Shown here piece after piece: positions 61,284 through 64,000 of a DNA stretch of 64,000 nt (within the stretch, counting starts at the first letter, position 1; each line of letters begins with the position of its first letter). A model generated the notes under the pieces. The model ran no database searches. It was not told where the DNA came from and saw nothing but the letters and a program-made list of their open reading frames with translations. The stretch is from NCBI GenBank assembly GCA_012271135.1, contig JAAXGZ010000152.1, positions 18,940-82,939 on the forward strand, given 5' to 3'. The position numbers were made by a program, and so were the translations under genes. The stretch comes from Caldilineales bacterium (GTDB lineage: Bacteria > Chloroflexota > Anaerolineae > Caldilineales > Caldilineaceae).

Positions 61284-62408
61284 TCAGTCCCAGTCCAGCG
61301 AACCGCCGGTCTTGTAGTCCGTGACCCGCGTCTCGAAGAAGTTCTTCTCCTTCTGCAGGTCGATGATCTCGGACATCCAGGGGAAGGGGTTGGCTGGCTG
61401 CGGGAACAGTGGGGCCATGCCCAGCTGCTGGCAGCGTCGGTTCACAATGAAGTGCATGTAGGTTTCGCACTGCTGCGCGTTCAGGCCCAGGAAGCCGTTG
61501 GGCATGGTGTCCCGGCTGTAGCCGATCTCCAGCTCGCAGGCCTCGAGGAACATCTGCCGGACTTCGCGCTGGAAGTCCGGGGTCCACAGGTGGGGGTTCT
61601 CGATCTTGATTTGGTTGATGACGTCGATGCCGAAGTTGAGGTGTACCGATTCGTCCCGCAGAATGTACTGGTACATCTCGGCCACGCCGATCATCTTGTT
61701 GCGCCGGCCCAGCGACAGGATTTGGGCGAACCCAGTGTAGAACCACATGCCCTCGAAGATGACGTAGAAGGCGATCAAGTCGCGCAGGAACGACTGGTCG
61801 GCCGCCGGCGTGCCGGTGCGGAAGTCCGGGTCGGCGAAGGTCTGGGTGTACTGCAGGGCCCAGGCCGCCTTGTCCGTGATGGAGGGAATCTCCCGGTACA
61901 TGTTGAAGAGTTCGCCTTCGTCGAGGCCCAGGCTCTCGCAGATGTACTGGAACGTGTGGGTGTGGATGGCCTCCTCGAACGCCTGCCGCAGCAGATACTG
62001 CCGGCACTCGGGATTCGTCAGGTGACGGTAGATGGCCAGGACGATGTTGTTGGCCACCAGTGATTCGGAGGTGGCGAAGAAGCCCAGGTTGCGGCTTACC
62101 ATGAGCCGTTCGTCGGCGGTCAGACCCGAGGCCGACTTCCAGAGCGCAATGTCCGCCTGCATTGCCACTTCCGTGGGCATCCAGTGGTTGTTGCAGCCGG
62201 CCAGGTACTTCTCCCAGGCCCACTGGTACTTAAGGGGGAGCAGCTGGTTGACATCGGCCTGGGCGTTGATCATGGCCTTTTCGCTGACCATGACGCGCCC
62301 GGCTCCGCGATCGATACGGCCCAGGCCGGAGCCGTCCGCCGTGTCGGCGGGCGGGGACATGGTCGGGACGGATATCGTGGGTGTCGGAGAGTTCCAGTTG
62401 AGGGTCAT
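61284..62408 (-). CDS. nrdB: Ribonucleotide reductase small subunit, class Ic-like (Mn/Fe type)
   Basis: A 374-residue NrdB. The metal ligands are Glu115, Glu146, His149, Glu219, Glu253 and His256. The position that holds the radical Tyr in class Ia (EAIHTHTF) is Phe153, and the first ligand is Glu instead of Asp. Every one of these residues falls at a constant offset of 26 from the Chlamydia trachomatis class Ic protein (Glu89, Glu120, His123, Phe127, Glu193, Glu227, His230), so a Mn/Fe cofactor without a tyrosyl radical is expected. It has the C-terminal tail that binds the large subunit, but nrdA is not in the window. The start is ATG 62408; upstream residues in the track are low-complexity. 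Confidence 0.95.
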   Translation of the reverse strand: MTLNWNSPTPTISVPTMSPPADTADGSGLGRIDRGAGRVMVSEKAMINAQADVNQLLPLKYQWAWEKYLAGCNNHWMPTEVAMQADIALWKSASGLTADERLMVSRNLGFFATSESLVANNIVLAIYRHLTNPECRQYLLRQAFEEAIHTHTFQYICESLGLDEGELFNMYREIPSITDKAAWALQYTQTFADPDFRTGTPAADQSFLRDLIAFYVIFEGMWFYTGFAQILSLGRRNKMIGVAEMYQYILRDESVHLNFGIDVINQIKIENPHLWTPDFQREVRQMFLEACELEIGYSRDTMPNGFLGLNAQQCETYMHFIVNRRCQQLGMAPLFPQPANPFPWMSEIIDLQKEKNFFETRVTDYKTGGSLDWD

Positions 62409-62477
62409 TGGTGGGTGGGGTTTGGTGAGGGGGGTAACTGGATGGGAAAGCACTGGCGCAGCGGGATCGGGCGACTG

Positions 62478-63515
62478 TCAGTCCGCCCAGTTCAGAATCA
62501 GGCCCAGGGTCTCCGGGTTCCACGCGGTCAGTTCGGCGTATGCGGCCGGCGCGTCCTCCCAGGCGAAGCGGTGGGTAACCAAACCGGCAACCTGGAGTCT
62601 GCCACTGGCCAGGCAGCGCAGGACCAGGCGGTGGTCGTCCGCCAGCGTCCAGTAACCGGGGGCGCTGTCGGCGGCGGGCCGGACGGAATTGTGCGCGCCG
62701 ATCAGGGTCAGTCCCGTCTTGTGGACGTCCCGGTAGAAGTTGACGTCCGGCGTGTTGCCCCGCGTACTGCCCAGCAGCACCAGACGGCCCTGGCGGCCGA
62801 TGACATCAAAGGCTGCCGTCACGGCGGCGGGGTGTCCGGTGGCATCCACCACCACCTGCGGTTTGCCACCGTCACAGAGGGCCGCGATTCGGTCCAGGTA
62901 GTCGCCCTGCATTTGCAGGGCCGCATCGGCGCCCAGCTCCCGGGCAAGTTCAAGTCGGGTGTCGTCCACATCCAACGTCAAGGCAGGCACCGCGCCGTTG
63001 AGCTTGGCCCACTGCATGGCCAGGAGGCCGATGATGCCCGCGCCCAGCGTGGCGACGCCTTCGCCCAGCTCGATGCGGGCCTTGCGCACTCCCTGCAGGG
63101 CAATGGCGGCCATGAAGAAGAAACAGGCCTGTTCGCTGGCGAGATCGTCCGGTACGGGCGTGCAATGCTGCGGCTGCACGGCCGCAATCCGCTGATGTTC
63201 AACGGGCACGGCCAGCCGGTCCCCCTCCGCCCAGCCGGAGACCTCGGCGCCAACCTCGACCACTTCCGCCACCATGCTGTAGCCGGCTCCCATCGGATAG
63301 TTTCGGGCGGTGTTTTCGAGGCCCAGCAGGAAGGCTCGTTCGGTGCCGGGGCTGATCAGCGAAGCGACGGCCCGAACCAACAGTTGGTTCGGTGCGCAGA
63401 CGGGTAGATCGGAGTGGACGAGTTCGGCGACACCGGGTGCGGTGAACCGGACCTGGGTGTTCAAGGCTCGGGTAGGGGGATGCGGGTTCGGGATGCGCAC
63501 AGCACCCGGGGCCAT
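62478..63515 (-). CDS. Medium-chain dehydrogenase/reductase, zinc-type alcohol dehydrogenase-like
   Basis: A 345-residue MDR-family oxidoreductase. The GroES-like N-terminal half is followed by a Rossmann nucleotide-binding domain with GVATLGAGIIGLLAMQWAK (GxGxxG). Other family marks are SPGTERAFLLG and PMGAGYSMVAEVVEVG. The catalytic-zinc Cys/His set of alcohol dehydrogenases is not obvious, and it resembles the sugar- or bacteriochlorophyllide-type dehydrogenases of this family (PFxxPGTE group). Substrate unknown. The ATG at 63515 follows a hydrophilic leader; TTG 63533 is an alternative. nrdB is 69 bases downstream and probably in the same transcript. Confidence 0.85.
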   Translation of the reverse strand: MAPGAVRIPNPHPPTRALNTQVRFTAPGVAELVHSDLPVCAPNQLLVRAVASLISPGTERAFLLGLENTARNYPMGAGYSMVAEVVEVGAEVSGWAEGDRLAVPVEHQRIAAVQPQHCTPVPDDLASEQACFFFMAAIALQGVRKARIELGEGVATLGAGIIGLLAMQWAKLNGAVPALTLDVDDTRLELARELGADAALQMQGDYLDRIAALCDGGKPQVVVDATGHPAAVTAAFDVIGRQGRLVLLGSTRGNTPDVNFYRDVHKTGLTLIGAHNSVRPAADSAPGYWTLADDHRLVLRCLASGRLQVAGLVTHRFAWEDAPAAYAELTAWNPETLGLILNWAD

Positions 63516-63670
63516 GACGCAAACCGGGCACAATCAAAGCACTATATCGTAACCAGATTCGCGCTGAACGCCGACGTTTTTGGAGAGGCAGGCACTGTTT
63601 CAATCTCGTTGATATGGGTGGCGGTCCGTCCTGGGCCTATCCTCCGTACCCGTGGGCTTCCTGCGTCGCT

Positions 63671-64000
63671 TCAGGCCATGCTGCGGGCCATCAGGCGCAC
63701 GAAGTTGAGGGCGCCGGCCTCGGTCTTCAGCCCCCGTGCCAGGCGGGCCCGGGGCTTGAAGCGGCCAAACCAGCCCTCGAGCCGGTTGGTGGAGGCGGGC
63801 ACCTTGGGGTTCCCCTGGCTACGCACCCGTTCGTGCCAGCGTTCCACGAGGTGCCACAGCAGCTTGCGCACCTCCGGCCGCAGGCGCACGCGGCCCTGCA
63901 TCACCGCTTCCCAGAGCGCCAGCAGGACGGGCCCCGCCTCCGGTGGTCGCTCCCGGGCCAGGCGTTGCAGGATCGGCAGCAGGACCCGGTCCAGTAACCG
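63671..64000 (-). CDS. DDE-type transposase, C-terminal part (runs off the edge)
   Basis: The leftward frame is open from the window edge to TGA at 63671, about 109 residues: RLLDRVLLPILQRLARER and then NRLEGWFGRFKPRARLARG, KTEAGALNFVRLMARS. The last region, with Glu in NRLEGWF, is the usual third catalytic residue and tail of DDE transposases; the exact IS family cannot be fixed from the fragment. The ORF track begins only at 63904 because it needs a start codon, but the true gene extends beyond 64000. Confidence 0.7.
   Translation of the reverse strand, partial: RLLDRVLLPILQRLARERPPEAGPVLLALWEAVMQGRVRLRPEVRKLLWHLVERWHERVRSQGNPKVPASTNRLEGWFGRFKPRARLARGLKTEAGALNFVRLMARSMA

Overview
The window is about 64 kb of GC-rich chromosome with no rRNA, CRISPR or phage. 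The gene content fits a Chloroflexota bacterium, probably Anaerolineae/Caldilineales-like. The signs are Tat-plus-lipobox binding proteins with acidic Ala/Glu linkers, ABC sugar importers without their own ATPases, sulfatases beside the importers, a T-box ahead of thrS, and a class Ic (Phe-site) NrdB. This placement is inferred from style of sequence, not from a search.

Layout. (1) 0.5-13.5 kb is housekeeping DNA: a duplicated-domain lipoprotein, three leftward tRNAs (Met, Gly, Pro), mutS2, a 29-residue membrane ORF, an HD hydrolase, moaB, a convergent glycosyltransferase, a methyltransferase, truD, a LON-domain protein, tRNA-Val, then T-box-thrS-infC-rpmI-rplT. The infC frame indicates an ATA start. 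(2) 13.5-20 kb holds a palindrome-rich spacer, a Fic protein, and a tightly overlapping trio (large glycosidase-like protein, membrane protein, CobW/COG0523 GTPase). (3) 20-27.8 kb is a patchwork: a sulfatase, a Phd/VapC pair, a TnpB fragment fused to a second decayed Phd/VapC pair, an AstE/AspA-like hydrolase, an IS630 element with TA duplications, a YCII/DGPF pseudogene, and an internally deleted IS630 derivative.

(4) 27.8-45.8 kb is carbohydrate import. Two operons of the form binding protein-permease-permease-sulfatase face each other tail to tail (27.9-34.2 kb rightward, with the binding protein duplicated; 39.9-35.0 kb leftward). A third binding protein-permease-permease operon (43.9-40.7 kb) and a gamma-glutamyltransferase follow. 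None of the three encodes an ATPase, so a shared MalK/MsmK-type subunit elsewhere is expected. The sulfatases lack visible signal peptides, which suggests that sulfated sugars are imported whole and desulfated in the cytoplasm. (5) 46-53 kb holds a truncated amino-acid-type binding protein, a CDP-alcohol phosphotransferase, a secreted DUF3298-like protein, a ThDP enzyme, a small membrane ORF and a second toxin-antitoxin pair (FitA-like/PIN). (6) 53-64 kb is a leftward oligopeptide-type ABC operon (binding protein, two permeases, one ATPase) ending in an 866-residue glycosidase/lyase-like protein, preceded by nrdB, a zinc-less-looking medium-chain dehydrogenase, and a transposase that runs off the right edge.

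A recurrent theme is a stable stem-loop between the binding-protein gene and the first permease gene in all four ABC operons. This probably keeps the binding-protein message more abundant than the permease message.
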